Below are positions 1-13,299 of a DNA stretch of 64,000 bases, piece by piece (the first letter of the stretch is position 1; each line of letters opens with the position of its first letter). This stretch comes from Promerops cafer. Taxonomy: Eukaryota > Chordata > Aves > Passeriformes > Nectariniidae. A program made the translations under genes and the position numbers. The stretch spans positions 62,001-126,000 of the forward strand of contig VZSE01013366.1 of NCBI GenBank assembly GCA_013398275.1, written 5' to 3'. Under the pieces are notes generated by a model that was not told where the DNA came from, did no database searches, and worked only from the letters and a program-made list of their open reading frames with translations.

Positions 1-1594
1 TCTGAGGCTTATTTTTCACAGCCTTATTTTTTTGGAAGGTAAGATAGCCAACCCCTTACTATAATGTGGTTTTTCTTTCCTGACTCCTGAAAGACTTTTG
101 ACTTTGTCAAAAGTGTGTGCCATCTTACGTTGAAAATCCATTTATGGGATCAGATTGTGGGAATAGATCCTCATTTGTTTTAAACACTCTTTCTTTCTGT
201 ACATATTTTCAGTGAAAATGATTGCAATCTCATTAACATGGCTGCATATTAGATAGTAAATTAAGTGATTTGGTACAATAGTATTTAGTTTAACAACATT
301 CACAACTATTTAACTTCTGAAGTTATTGTGGTATGAGATTTTGAATATAAGTAGAGCTGGCTCAATGCCAGTCATTTTTGTGGAAACAGGTTCTGTGGAC
401 ACACAGCTCAAACCATGATGGTACCACTTAAAAAAAAGCCAGGGCTGTCTGAGTTGTAGAACCAAGCAGATACGAATTGCTAAAGTCACAGCTGCTGTTT
501 CAACCTCAATTTTCGGACCCTTGCACTTGCCTGGTGTAACTGGCTGATGTAAGAGTCTGGAGGGAAATGCAGTGTGTGCTCAGGTAATTAAAGTCTGTGA
601 TATGATACATACCCGGTGGAAGAGGGAATTAAGGTTGCCCTAGCATGTGTAAATCTTGCATTTGCTAGTTTAAGTGCATGAGTTAGCTGCATTAACTGTT
701 CAAAAAAAGTCTCAAATCCCACAGTGAATTCTCTGCCTGATGTCAGCAGCTGGCTGTGTAACTGTGCAGGCTGTAGTGCTGCTGCCTTTAGGGGACAGTT
801 CATGATAGCTGACAACAAAGAAAGGTGATGCTTCAGACCGATATGCCTACTCTGACATTTTTAAAGTTACCTACTGAAATAGCTTTAAAACACATGTTCT
901 TTTAAACTAACTCTCGAATGTACTTTAGAAGGTTCTCTATAGATTACTTTTCTGTCAAAAAAGGACATTAGGACATTTGAAGACAGGTCTGTACTCCCAG
1001 AACTAGTTTCCTGTTGAAATTTGAACACTTGTTTTACCCTCCCTCTATCATTTAGGTCATTAGCTAGTCTTTAGAAAAAAAAACTCAGAATGTTGTGTTT
1101 TAAATAAGGAAAAGAACATTCCCATTGTCCTAAGCAGCCCCTGTTTGCATTAAAAGCAGATGAATCTGTTACAGGAAACCCGAGAGTACTTTGGATTAAA
1201 AACTTAGGGATGGTAAATTAGCCTTGGAATTAAAAAGTCTTGCATGACTGGAAATTTTGACTTCATAGTGTCTAGTAGACTATCTGAGCTGCCACAGAAT
1301 ATATCTGGAGCATATTCCTCCTATGAGTTAGTGGCTGTAATTTGTAATGGTCATGTTGTGAGCCCTCCAAATGTCAGCATCCTATTTACTTGCTTTTCTG
1401 AAGACGTTTTATGTCTCCAGTCTGTGCTATTGGAAGAATGTAGCCTGTGATGTGGAGAAGGGATAACTCCCCAGGCTGAGCTGACATAGAATTGCATTTC
1501 TTGATTTATTGGATAAAGATGTTGTATACGCTAATGCAGAAATTGCGTGTATTGGTCAGTGCTTGCTGGAGAGATAGACCTCTGCTGTTACATT

Positions 1595-1611
1595 AAAAAA
1601 AAAAAAAAAAA
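1595..1611 (+). repeat. A17 homopolymer run
   Basis: This is a simple run of 17 A inside the IPMK intron. No LINE 3' end or gene copy is visible just upstream, so it is better called simple sequence than a retroposon tail. Confidence 0.8.
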
Positions 1612-4600
1612 GCACTGTTTCCTGAAATTAAATTGGAATATTGTAAGTAAAAATCGAATGGTTTATTTATTAAGGTTTTCCTGAAGTAAGTGATAACCTG
1701 CATTTTTCATGAATCTTCCAGCAGTATTAGTAGCAATACCTTTTGGGACATGAGGTGCATGGTATATTCCCTGTGTAGTTTTAGGGATGGTTTTGTCATG
1801 TTCACATTTATATTTGGTATTCTGTGGCTTGCTACCAGGTTGTATGAAATGAGAAGAAATGCCCATGACGTGTACTGCTTACGAGGTCCCATCTTAATGA
1901 GCAGAGGTGGTTCTGTCCTGCATAGGAATGAGCATAATTCCTAAAATGTCTGATTTGGTTGCTTTGCCCACACCAAGTGACTTCCTCTGATCTTTATTAA
2001 TTGAGTACTTATTCTTGTTTGACATGCAAATACATTACAGGCTAAGATTGAGGTCTGTATTAAGGTCAAACAAGTGCCTTGTATATGTTATGTCAAACTT
2101 ATGAGGGAAGTTTCTTACTGGTTCTGAGAGCAAGGTAACTTCTTGAGAGACAGAAGTAATGAAGTTAGTTCTGTTACATCAAAGTAGTGATACTGAAAAA
2201 AGCATTATCGGGAGTTCTGTCTCTATTTAAAATGTTTTATATCAGGGTATTGAGGAGTAGACTGCTTGGAAGAGCCCTTTTCCCCATTTGGTCTTGGCTT
2301 TGGACTATTACACTCCATTATAAATTATCTGAGTATCTTTGTTGTATCCTGCTATTTGAAATACACAGGAGCATACTCATAATTACGTGCTAAGTTGCAA
2401 AGTTTAATTGCCTAATGTTGGTGATTAAAAAGTAAGTCAAGGGTCCTGTCTCTTAAAAGAACTGAAGTAGTCTCCTGACATTTCACTTTCTCAGAATCTT
2501 TTGCCAATAAATTAACAAATTATTATGTTTGCCTATTTTTTCAGCTGCGTTCAGTGTTTCTCCTTGTTGTCTGTCGCACTTTCAGTTTCCATCACTCTCC
2601 TCTCAGTCCTGAACTAAATATATGCACTTGATCCCATGTAAAGATGCTTTCTGCCTCTCAGATCTCCTCAAACTCATCTGGGAAAAGAGCATTAGTGCTG
2701 TGGGCAGTGGAGTGCCCTGTCTTGGATGTAAGATGCTATGATCATAAACTACCACAGTAAACAAAAACTGCGTTTGTACTACTTGTATACAGCATGAAGT
2801 AATGGCACCAGTCAGTGCTTGGAGTGCTGGCCCAGAAACTGCTGTCTGTACAGTGGGGAATGCTGTTATCAAAGAGAGTAGTGATCAAGTCTGTGCCTGA
2901 TCAAGTCTGCCTCAGCATCTGCCTGCTGCTGATCTTCCTCTCTCTTCCACCCTTAGCTTCTTCTTTTCTTCCTTAAACAAGTAAGATCAAGCTACACTGC
3001 AGTCTTCTGGAGAAAGCACTGTTCTCTGCTGGCAACCCCTGAGGCTCAGTGAGGAAATGTTGCATAAATACACTGATCACAGGGGCAAGCAGCGTTTTTT
3101 ATCTTAGAGCACAATGTACCAGCATACCAGCTTGTGCTAACACGGAAGGAAACTGGACTTAGGCATACCCTTATGTGTCATCCTCAGGGGTCATGCCAGC
3201 TTGTCAAACCATGACATGCGAGGAGAGATCAATGCCCTGTGATGTGACACTGTGACTTAAAAGATACACACCCAGCAATTTCTCTATACTTAAGATAGCA
3301 ACAGTAGTAGCAGAGGGTGTGGTGCTGGGTGTACCCTAGAGTTTTGCAATACACTGCGCACATATTTGTGTGGTTTGAGCTTTCAGGATTCAGCCCCTTC
3401 CCTTAGGATCTTTTAAATGGGGCCTATACCATGAGTTGGTTAAAGGAATGGGTCAAATTCAGTACCTTACCATACAGTCAGCATGGGTGTATTATGCTCT
3501 TGATCGCTGCCCACTAACAGTGAGCGTGTCAGAACTGTGGCTGGTGCAAGCCCAGGAGAGCCCTGCATTAGCTCTAGAGAAGTCCCTCTGTTAGAAGGAC
3601 ACTGGTAATTTGAGTTTACCTAGTTTGAGATTTTTGCAGTGAAGCCTAAATTTAGGACAAACTCACATTAACTAATTTTAACACTGCTGCTGCATGAGGT
3701 GCTGTCTCAAGTTACTGGCACTGGTGAGGATATCCAAGGCTTGCCTCGATGCTCTAAAATAGTATCTGGACTCCAGGTCCATTTTTTTTTCTCCCTATCT
3801 GTATTAACATAACAACACTACAGTATGTATTTTGCATTCCCTCCCCTTTGTAGCTGCTGTTGCCAGGTGTCCCCCACTGTGTTTAAATGTGGCCTGACAC
3901 AACGAGCTGAGCCAAGTCTGCAGAGCTGTTAACACCCTGACATTTTTTTGCCTTGCTGCACTGCAGTGACAGCAGAACCCTGAGCATGCCAGGTCACTGT
4001 GCAGCATCCATGGGTATTGCTGTGTGGCCGTGGCAGGGCTGAGGGGAAGGACACCACTCTGATGGCAGCACGACTGGGACATCTCTATGGGGAGTGGGAT
4101 GAGATGGCTCCTAAATGCACTAACAATCACTGTAACCTGTACTGGTGTGGATATAGATCTTTCAGGCTACAAAGCCCGTGGAAGCGTGGTATAGGCAATC
4201 CCCTATGTCTGCAACTACATCACTGGGCGGGATGGGGGGAATCTGGGCAAGGCAATGGTTTTGAAGCCCACTTAGCAGTGCTGCAAACTGGTAACAGTCT
4301 TGCAGTTCCATAACAGATAATATCCAAAGCTTCATTTTAACTGCAAGGAGTTGTTCAGGAATATAAGCCAGCTGCTGTCTCCAAACTGTTACTGTTTTTC
4401 CTAAGAAAGTTGGAAAAAAAAAATGTTGAAAGAATTAAAGCAAATGAAAAGAAATATATCTGAATTGTGCATAGTCTGTGTGATGTAGCTACATCATGAA
4501 TTGTCTTGGAGAAGATGAGAAAATGCTGTCTAGTCTGAGATTCTCTTCTGATATAAATTAAAAAGATTTGGATGTATAATATGATGCAGTAATCTGTACA

Positions 4601-4873
4601 GTCTTAAATGCAAATGGGAGAACACCTTTTTCAATAGCTAAGCTTTGAAGTTAACAATTAACAGTTTAGATTTTTATTAAAGTTAAGCCATAAATTGTGC
4701 TTAGGGTTGATGCATCATTGCCACTTTAAAATTTGAAAGAAAGGATGCCACTCATTTGTGTTGGACTGTGATACTTATCATCTTCATCTTGTATGTTTTT
4801 TAAATGTAAGGTAAATATCTTAGACTTACGAAAACAGACTGTAAGAAAGTATAATTATGGGACAATTGGAAGT

Positions 4874-4940
4874 TGTCATGGTTTAGCCCCCGCCAGCTAC
4901 CAAGTACCATGCAGCTACTTGTTCACTCCCCCACCAGCAA
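4874..4940 (+). mobile_element. Fragment of an avian ERV LTR end
   Basis: The segment begins TGTCATGGTTTAGCCCC and continues with a CCAGCTACCAAGTACCATGCAG-like stretch and a C-rich end. From memory, this resembles the conserved opening of a common avian endogenous-retrovirus LTR family. Only about 65 bp is left and no terminal partner or target duplication is visible. It sits about 50 bp upstream of the exon acceptor at 4991, so it lies near or inside the branch-point zone. The family assignment is recognition, not alignment. Confidence 0.45.
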
Positions 4941-4991
4941 AAAAGAATGTTTAAAATGATAATCTCTCCAACCCTCCCTATTTTATTTCAG

Positions 4992-5088
4992 GTTTATGAC
5001 TCCAACTGTTGCGACAGCATTCTTCTGGAGCTGCGGGAATATCTGCCAAAATACTTCGGTGTCTGGTCACCACCTACCGCACCAAATG
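4992..5088 (+). CDS. IPMK: IPMK coding exon (probably exon 3 of 6)
   Basis: IPMK phosphorylates inositol phosphates such as Ins(1,4,5)P3 and Ins(1,3,4,6)P4 and also acts as a nuclear PI3-kinase and a scaffold. This exon gives 32 codons plus one base, starting VYDSNCCDSILLELREYLP and ending in WSPPTAPN. That matches the conserved region just before the catalytic core of vertebrate IPMK. The acceptor is a pyrimidine-rich tract followed by CAG. The donor is ATG|GTACTG, which departs from the usual GTAAGT and may be weak. The leftover G joins AT of the next exon to give Asp, so the phases agree. The human protein has about 416 residues, so some 90 residues are encoded upstream. The exon identity is secure; the exon number is inferred from the known six-exon layout. 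Confidence 0.93.
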
Positions 5089-8000
5089 GTACTGTTCTAA
5101 TTTTATCTCTTAATCCAAATCTCCTGGAAAAATTTTCTGGAGACTAATTTTTGGCAGTTGTGAGCTCTGTAGGGATTTTTTTGGACATGTGTTGGAACCC
5201 ACTGACATTCCTCTAACAACTGGTTCCAGTTTGCAGTCTTGTGGCTGGGTTAGGTCTTTGGAGTATTCCTCCCAGGGAAGATGGGGTGTGGCTGTTTGTA
5301 CAGCAAAGGTTTCCTGAGTAGCTGGGCCTCATGCACTTTGCCCTGTTCTGGGTGGGGTTGTGGTGGAGGAGTGGGCTGATTGCATGGTTATGTCCAGCCC
5401 GGCCATCAAAGCAAGAAGCACTTTGTGGGTGTGGAAGAAAGGAAAAATGGATACTCTGTGGCTGAGAAAGCATTCAAGCTGGGATCTGCTGCTGTTTCTC
5501 CAGAGGTCAGATCTCATCACTGTGCCTTACCACCCAAAGCACTTATTTCAGCAGGTGCCCTGGTGGGGAGTTCCGCTTGTCATCCTCTGTTACTGGTTTG
5601 AATGAAACAAAGACTTAGTGTCTTAAAATTTGTGTTTGTATAACATTACGAGTCAGGAAGAAAAGGATGTTTTGGTAGAACAATTGGAAGATTGTCTCTT
5701 CGAGAGAAAATAGATATTGTTGTATTAGAAACTAGATTTTCTTCTGGGGACTTTTCTAATTCACACTGGGGAGATGGAGCTTCTGGAACACACAGAAACA
5801 AAGGGATGCCATGGAGTCTGTTTGAATACGTGGGCACCAAACTAGATGCCATGCTCCTTTAAAATAACTCTGTCTTCTTCTGCTTATGCTGTCACTTGAT
5901 AGTCTTGTTTTCCAAAGAAGTAGTAAGTCAGTATCCAAAGACATGGTGTAATATATCTACAGGAAAAAATGAAAGGAAGATTGTGGTAGTACAAGCAGTT
6001 TCTTAGCTGAGATTTACCTTCATGCTTTCCTGTTTGGCACTAACTCAAATAGCTCTACAAGAGCTATCTTTTTCCTTCCCTCACAATTTAATGTGTCATA
6101 GACTTCACTTAATATTCCCTCTCAGTTGCAAATAAATTTTTTCTTTTTGCAGTATGCTCTTAAGATGTGAAAATGTGTGGTCTAAGCAAGAGACAGTAAT
6201 TCAACACATTGCTCATTTGCTTTGGGGATTCAAAAGCACTGTGCACCATGGGGCTGGATTTTGGAAGGTTGCCACCACTCATTCAGACACAGGCAGTAGG
6301 AATAACAGTTTAAAGGAGGAGAAACTTTTGCTTCTTGAAAAGGCTTCATGAGTCCTCTTCATAGAAAGCTGTGGCGACAGTTCAACCAAAACACTGCACT
6401 GCCAACTCTGTTATCTGTACTATTAATAAGCTTTGTGTAGTCTTGATAGAAATCAAAGTTGCTGGAGATGATGGAGCTTAGCAGAGTGTATGTGTATCTT
6501 GTTCTTAAATGTAGATTGAAGATAAATTTGTAGGCTTGCTGCAGTCTTGACATTGGAAGCCTGACCTTTCCCTTGGCAATCATTGCTCTGCAGGCTCTGG
6601 GATCACAGCCCTGTACAACCCAGTAGTAGTGAACCCAGTAATTTCCTATTGTTACTAAATTGGTCATAGGTGACTTCTGAAAAAACAAAACTTAGTCTAC
6701 TCTCAACTTCATTTGTGACTGTCTCTGAGTTTCCCTGTGACAGGTAAGCAGGAACTGCAGTTTGTAAGGTGAAGAACATAATTTATTTCCTTAGAGAAAT
6801 ATTTAGGGAGAAGCATCAGCATTCTATACTGAAAAAATAGGTAAGTGGATGAAATTGCTAGCTAAAAGGGGTGAAATGTATGAAGTGCAAATGAGCATGT
6901 AGGAAATGTGACAGAAAAGATGGACTCCCAGTATCAATACAATTTGTAAAATAACTCCCATTCTGCTGAAATCACCCAGTGGTACTGCGAGGGAAATGGA
7001 GGTAGAGGTGGGATGCTGTTTTCCTAAGCTCATCTAAAATGGGTTGCATTTGAAATTTAGCTTCACTGGCATTGTGGGTATTTGGAGTTCATTCACAAAG
7101 CAGTGGAAAAGTTGTTATCAAGATGTAGGAGCCATCTGCTGCTGATTCTGAGTGTGGCTGTCTAGTTGTTGCCTGTGCTTTTTTTTTTTTAAGTAACTTC
7201 ACTGCTGCTCATTTCATACTGTTACCTAATTTTGTTGCCTAACCTGAGAACAGGATAGATACATATAACCCAGCTTCAAACCTTTATTTTCTTCCATTTC
7301 TGCTGCAGGCAATTGAGGCTCTGCCCTGCTTATTCCTGTGTTTCGAGAGATGTCTCCTAAGTTATAAAAAGGCATCAGATGCCTCGAGTAATTTTGTCTC
7401 TTCTGTCTCTGGTGAGGACTGAATGCACTGGCATGTCTGTGCTGAAGTCTGCAGTGGTTCATGCCATGGATACTTGCTGAATTTTGGTGGTCTTTTGGTC
7501 TATCTCCTTTGGGACTGTAAAAAAAAAAGTAAATAATATGTCAAGCCACACCTTCCTGTCATTGGTAAATAGAAGAGGGCAGGGCAAGTCTCTGATGAAT
7601 GATTTATTTAAATCCTTGAAATGTATGGTCAAGACTATCTAGCAATGCATGCTTTAATATAAAAATCTTTATTAATTTATCTCTCCGTGGGGGTTTTTAA
7701 TTTAATCTAGTTTTAGATGGCAAACATATCACTTCTTGAAGCACACTGGGTTAGCAGGGCACTACATAATAATTTAGAAAATCTGAATTGCTTGAAAAAT
7801 CTGCAGGTTTTTGTTTAACCAAGCAGGAAGGGAGGAGAGTGCCCTAGTTACCTGAGCTGAGGTGCAGACTCACTGATGCCCTTGAGAAGGACACTTATGG
7901 TCAGAGCTTCAGACAACTGCAGTAACTGACATGAGCATGGAGAGCAGTTGATACCTATCTGAGGCTTGCCTTTCTTTCTCTTAGTCTTAGTACTTGGAGG

Positions 8001-10748
8001 TGTCATAGGGATAACTGCTGGAAGTGAAAGGTATGTACCAATATTGTGGGTTTGGGAGCTGTTTCATGAGACCACTGAATACAGTGCAAATAAGCACCAA
8101 ACAGTTCCAAGAAAGATGGAGTGTAAACAATTGATCCATTTGTTTGAAGCAATAATGAGAAAAAGTAACTTGCTTTATCTGGATGGCATTGCCCTGCCAA
8201 CAAGGCCAGACAGCTTTGTGAGAGCAGAGAGGTGTGTTAACAGATATAACAGGCCTAATTCTGAGCTAGCAGTTAGCTAACAAGAAAGATTTAATTCCAG
8301 AAAGTGTGAGAGAGATGAGAAATTTCTGGATAATTTACAGGCTTTGCCAAATAATTAGTGTTTCCCAGGGTTGGTGTTATCTACAAAGGTAATTTAATGC
8401 TTAATTTTAAAAAATAGTTATTGTTATGTTTTTAGGAAGTCGGTAAGATAGTCTAGTTTAAGAAATCTGAAAAGGATGGTCAACAGTCAAGTGAGAGATA
8501 TTTAGGACTTTTAAGTATTTGGGAGGTGCTGAATGTTGGTGCTGTATGGTTGAAAAGCTGGAATCAGACCGGTGCAGTAGAGGACAGCGGATACCCATGG
8601 GTACCTATGGAAATAGATGTTTTTTACTACTTTCTATATGGTTGTATTTTGGGGCTGATGAAAACATTGCATCTAAACAATTTGTATTACTTTTCTATTT
8701 CTAACAGTTTGGTTCTGGAGTGCTTGCAACATGCTCCAAAGCATTTTGGAATTGGTGGTGAAGGACTGCAGCCCTTTTCTGAGAATTTTTGCATTTACTG
8801 TCTTTCCTCACCTCCCATATAAGCCTGTGGCTCTTGGCTTCTGAGAGCTATGTACTGAAAACCTTTATTTAGTTATTTTCTGCATTATTTTAGAGTGATG
8901 ACACAAATCTGTTGATTGCATTGATTACTGTAATATGCAAAAAGAGTCAGACGGATAACACATTTTTACAATTTTTGGTTTAATAAGAGATAGCTAACAT
9001 ATTTTATGGACTCTCCACGTATTCGTAGTGGTTTCTCAAAGCCCTGCAAAAGCTGTGCTAATATCTGACTGAATTAGATCTCTGTTTAACAACTTTGAAG
9101 AGTAAAAGTAGCACCTGCAGTTCAGGTGATACAGAATACACTGCCTGGTAGGGAGAGTATTTGTCCTGCTTCTCCTTTGGGGATATTCAGTGAGCGAATA
9201 TCAAGTATGTTGGCTGCCTAGGACTCCTCAAAGTTAACTACGAGCCATTTCAGCTTGGATATATTCCTGCAGCTGTAGTTAGTGGGTGAGCTAGCCTGTA
9301 ACAGAACACTTTTTGCTGTAGCTAGATTGATCCTGTAGCCCAAAGGACACTGAAAGCTGGTGAAGTGAGTTAGTGGAAGAGTAGTTTTGTTTTGTTTTTC
9401 TTTTAATTAGTGTATTGGTTTGTCATGTTTTCCTGAAAATAACTACATTAACAAGATGCCTAGTTCCATTCATACAGAAAGCAGGCATCTGAGGATTAAA
9501 TCAAACCTGTTTAAATTAATACATACATCCTTTGTGAGAAATTAGGACATTTGATCATGATGGTGTAAAAACTGAAGCTCTCAGTAGGACTTAAAGTAGT
9601 AGAAGTCCCTTTCATTTCTTTTCCATAAGAAAGTGTTTCTACTTATTAAGTGTAAATGAAATGTTGCTTGTTCACTTTATCTTGACTCGGACTGTGTTAC
9701 CTGTCTGTACAGCTTTCAAAAAGGCACTTTGTGCCTCTTTTAAAACTTAAATTAGTTCTGCTTTCTCTCACAATCCCATTTTAGATCATACTGCAGGAAT
9801 GGGGTATAATAAAATGTTTTTTTTTGTATTCGGACTGCATTAAAGCCAAAGAAATACATTTATGGAGTAGGCTGCACTGGGAAGAAAACCAGACTTGAAT
9901 TTGTGCCTGGTGACAGGTGGATTTACAAAGCACATATGAAGAAGGAGACCAGTGTTGAGGTTGTGTGTTGCCTTGGTTATGCCGTGCCCTGGCAAGGGCT
10001 GGAGGTGGGTGCAGCTCTCTCCCAAGCAGAGTTGTCTGAGAGCTGGGTGGGTACTGACTCCATTTCCTTGTTGTGTTCTGACAGTGAGTGTGGGGGTCGT
10101 GCTAGTAATGATCATTTTATCAGGTTTTAGATACTCCTTTAAATCTTCAGGCACTCCGAGTACTTTTAAGGTTTCTTAGTCCAGCCACCCTCCCAAAGGG
10201 TCTGTTAGAAATGGATTAAAGGCAGCCTAGGATTCCAAGAGTGTTTTCTCTGAAAAGTGTGCCCTGAGAAATAAGTGTAGATGGGAGTGGGATTAAAAAG
10301 AAGCAAAATGAGCTGCACTTCAGCCCCTGAAGGCTAGGACTGAAATGTTTGCTTCATTTTTAAAATTACACAAGAGACCATCTGAATTGTAAAACCAGCC
10401 ACACAGCTGCAAAACCTGCATTTGTATGTGGTTAGTAATGCTCTTTGTGATATGTTAATGATTTAATAAAAGCTACTCTGGGCAATAATTTGAATTTGAA
10501 TGCTCGGTTAACACATGTTAATTGTATACAATTTTCTAAACAAGAAAGGATTTACATTTTCATAGCAATAGAATTTGTGGATGTCAGTGACCATGGTTTT
10601 GTCTGCATTCAGAGACAAATTTGACTCTTAAAGATTTCATGTGATGTTAAGCCTTAAACTATTCACATTCCTCCACAGGTGCTCAGCAGAAGCTATGGAA
10701 TTATTTTGCTTTGACCCTCTGTTAACAAAAGCTTTGGTTTTTTGACAG
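5089..10748 (+). other. IPMK: IPMK intron between coding exons
   Basis: This 5.66-kb AT-rich intron starts GTACTG and ends in a T-rich tract plus CAG. I saw no LINE or LTR, no RNA gene and no convincing hidden exon. The open frames in it are short and carry no recognisable domain. Confidence 0.85.
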
Positions 10749-10921
10749 ATACTTACCTAAAACTGGAAGATGTGACCCGTAAGTTTAATAAGCCCTGCAT
10801 AATGGATGTAAAAATAGGTCAGAAAAGTTATGATCCGTATGCTTCAGCGGAGAAGATACAGCAGCAGGTCAGCAAGTACCCGCTGATGGAAGAGATTGGC
10901 TTTTTGGTTCTTGGAATGAGG
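10749..10921 (+). CDS. IPMK: IPMK coding exon with PxxxDxKxG catalytic motif
   Basis: The exon encodes 58 residues once the preceding G is added, from DTYLKLEDVTRKFNK to GFLVLGMR. It contains PCIMDVKIG, the PxxxDxKxG signature of inositol-phosphate kinases. The Asp and Lys of this motif contribute to inositol-phosphate binding and catalysis. In the 328-residue visible part the motif falls at residues 48-56. It is followed by QKSYDP and KIQQQVSKYP, both strongly conserved in vertebrate IPMK. The acceptor is TTTTTTGACAG and the donor is AGG|GTAAGA, both good. The exon ends in phase 0. The second residue is Thr where the mammalian proteins I recall have Leu; this lies at the splice junction and outside the motif. 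The frame remains open for a few codons into the intron, which has no meaning. Confidence 0.97.
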
Positions 10922-13159
10922 GTAAGAACTTGATTTGTCTTCACTTTCAGTTTATACTCAGGCCTCTTGTCCCACACCAGGTACAGCAACTGGTTTTCCT
11001 AGCAAACAACAATCCTCTTGAGTTTTACAAAAATACAGTGTTACCTGAATATCTTGGTAGTGCTGGTATCAACTGTCGTGTGAAATCAGTTCCAAAAGCC
11101 CTGGTTCAAACAATGATTTAACTTGGCTGTCCATTAGGGCAAGCTATTTGCAACCTGGGCATTTTATATGTATACAAGAGAGGGGCTGGGTATTTAAAAC
11201 TGAATATAGTTGCAATTAATTCTTCACCACCACAACAGATATTTAAAATTATTAAGAGGACTTTTTTGTTTGTTTTCTTTCAGGCTTATATCAGAGGTTT
11301 ACTTACTGAACCAGTCTTTCTAATAATTTAATAATGAGCTGCATTCTTCACATTTTTCATCTTGATACTCTGTTTTTAAATAAAAATAATTTTACTTATT
11401 TTTTCTATTTATGGAACAGTAAGTAAGCTCTCAGAGGTCATGCAGGTAGCCATGAACAGCTGCTTATGTTCTACATTTTAAAAAGCTTTCCATCAGAAGG
11501 AAACTTCTTTTGATATTTACACGCTCAAGGAACGGCTGTCAGGGGAAGGTTAGTTGGGCATGCAGACATCCCTATTAACTCTCAGTACTCTTAGAAATAC
11601 TAAGAGTCAATATGTGTGAATTGGCTACTTTAAAACTTCAGTGTAAAGAAAAGCTATATAGAACATATGTGGCTCAATAAGAAATGTGTTGATGTCAATG
11701 AACTCCTGATGGAATTCAAAAGTAGTTTTTTCTGCAATGATAAGTACAGGAATAGTTTTCTTTTTGATGTGAAATTTTTGTTTTTCTTCTCACACACAGA
11801 GCCAGGGCTCCTCAAGCTCTGCATCAGCATGCATAAATGGCTGGAAACTTTGATAAGCTTCCCCTTTGCTGTTCAATAGCAACAGCAGCCAGATTGCACC
11901 ATTGTTCAAGATAATTCTAATATCTCTGTAATGTTTTGTGCAGAACTGCCCAGCCTCTCAGCCCTTAACTCTGCCTTGAGATAAGCTGCTATATAAATTA
12001 CAGTGGTCATGAGTAGTAATTATATAAGCCTATGAACAAGAATGTGGGAGTTAAGTCAAAAAACAGCCAAACAGTGAGGATGGAAAAGGAAGGTTAGAGA
12101 TTATAGCTTTGGATTTGGTTGATATAATTGTGTAACCTTTCTTATCTTGTTTGTAAAACAATGTGCTTCATGTCCAATGTTTCATGACAGTGCAAAAGGA
12201 ATGATTGATTGCTTCTGTGGTATGCTTGTGACTATTGTTTCTAACATGGTCACTTATTTGTGTCTTTGTCCTGTTGCAGAATTTTTTTCAATCCCCTAAT
12301 TGAGACTGGATGTATAATGATGATTCTTCCAAGTAGTGCAGTTTTCCATCCAGTGTTTAACTAGATAAGATTTGGATTTTTGCCTTTGGCACCCAACTGC
12401 ATGTTGGAAGTTGTTTTCCGAAGAGAATTGAAAAGGTTCCTCCTGCCCTCACACAGCACTTGGCAAAGTCTGAATTCACAAGGCATGTTCTCTGCCTCTT
12501 GATTATGGGGCATTCTCTGTGCTTGCTTTATTTTTGCAACATTCTGGCCATACTATAAAACACTCCTACACAGAGATGTACTGCCCAGAACAGCTCACAT
12601 GCTGGATGAAGGTTGTTCCTGTTTGCTGGACAAAACATGGTGTAACGAAGAAGTACAGGGGTTTGATTTTAATCTCTGCATGCAGTGTTTTTTTACCAGG
12701 GAGGTGGGCTTATGTGGTAAATTCTTACAAGACCAAGAAGGAGAAGGCCAGGAAAAACAGAGAATGTAGCTATGCTTTTTCTAAAGCACCCTTCGTATAA
12801 GTTGTCATGAACAGATAAAAGCAAAAAAGTGTTATGGGTGGGGATTTTACCCCAAAATCTATTTACAGTGTATTTTTACCCAGAAGGCTATTGAAACAGC
12901 TTTTTCCTATGCATTGGTAAACAAGCAGTCATCTGTTCATACATAAAATATGTATGGTGTGTCATTAAAAATAGGAGTCTCCTGTCTAGACAAGCATTAA
13001 TTTATGTACACAGTTCTGGTATTTGACCTGTATTTAGCTTAACACACTGAATAGACAGGATAAATGCATGGAAATATATTTAATAAGGCACAGTTATTTT
13101 AATAACATTGTTTAAAAACACAATTCTGTACTTAGTGGAGAAGTTCCTTTCTTTAACAG

Positions 13160-13299
13160 ATGCCCCTGGATCCTCGGAAGTGTCCAAGGCCAGGTTGGAC
13201 AGGACATGGAGTAACCTAGTTTAGTGAAACATTCCTGCCCATGGAAGGGGATTGGAACTGGGTCCCTTTGAAACCAGATCATTCTGGGACTCTGTCAGA
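13160..13299 (+). mobile_element. CR1 LINE, truncated 3' end
   Basis: The segment reads like the 3' terminal 140 bp of avian CR1. It has a CCAAGGCCAGGTTGGACAGG block, then CCTGCCCATGGAAGGGGATTGG, then a CAGATCATTCTGGGACTCTG ending that corresponds to the usual ATTCTATGA-type tail. It is diverged and 5'-truncated, as is normal for CR1. It lies in sense orientation inside an IPMK intron. Confidence 0.85.

Larger units (their letters stand above)
1..4991 (+). other. IPMK: IPMK intron (partial) upstream of the first visible coding exon
   Basis: This AT-rich stretch precedes the first recognisable IPMK exon and is inferred to be intron, because the exon at 4992 begins in mid-protein. I looked for the earlier coding part (the N-terminal kinase lobe that precedes the exon at 4992 in vertebrate IPMK) and found no matching frame, so the start codon and roughly 90 residues should lie upstream of the window. 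The stretch holds an A17 run at 1595-1611 and an LTR-like fragment at 4874-4940. Otherwise I see nothing. It ends in a pyrimidine-rich tract and a CAG acceptor. Confidence 0.7.

Noticed and set aside
10930..11121. Open frame of 63 codons directly after an IPMK donor, possibly an alternative exon end
   Set aside because: The adjacent GTAAGA donor is strong and the next exon joins in phase. The translated sequence resembles no family that I know.
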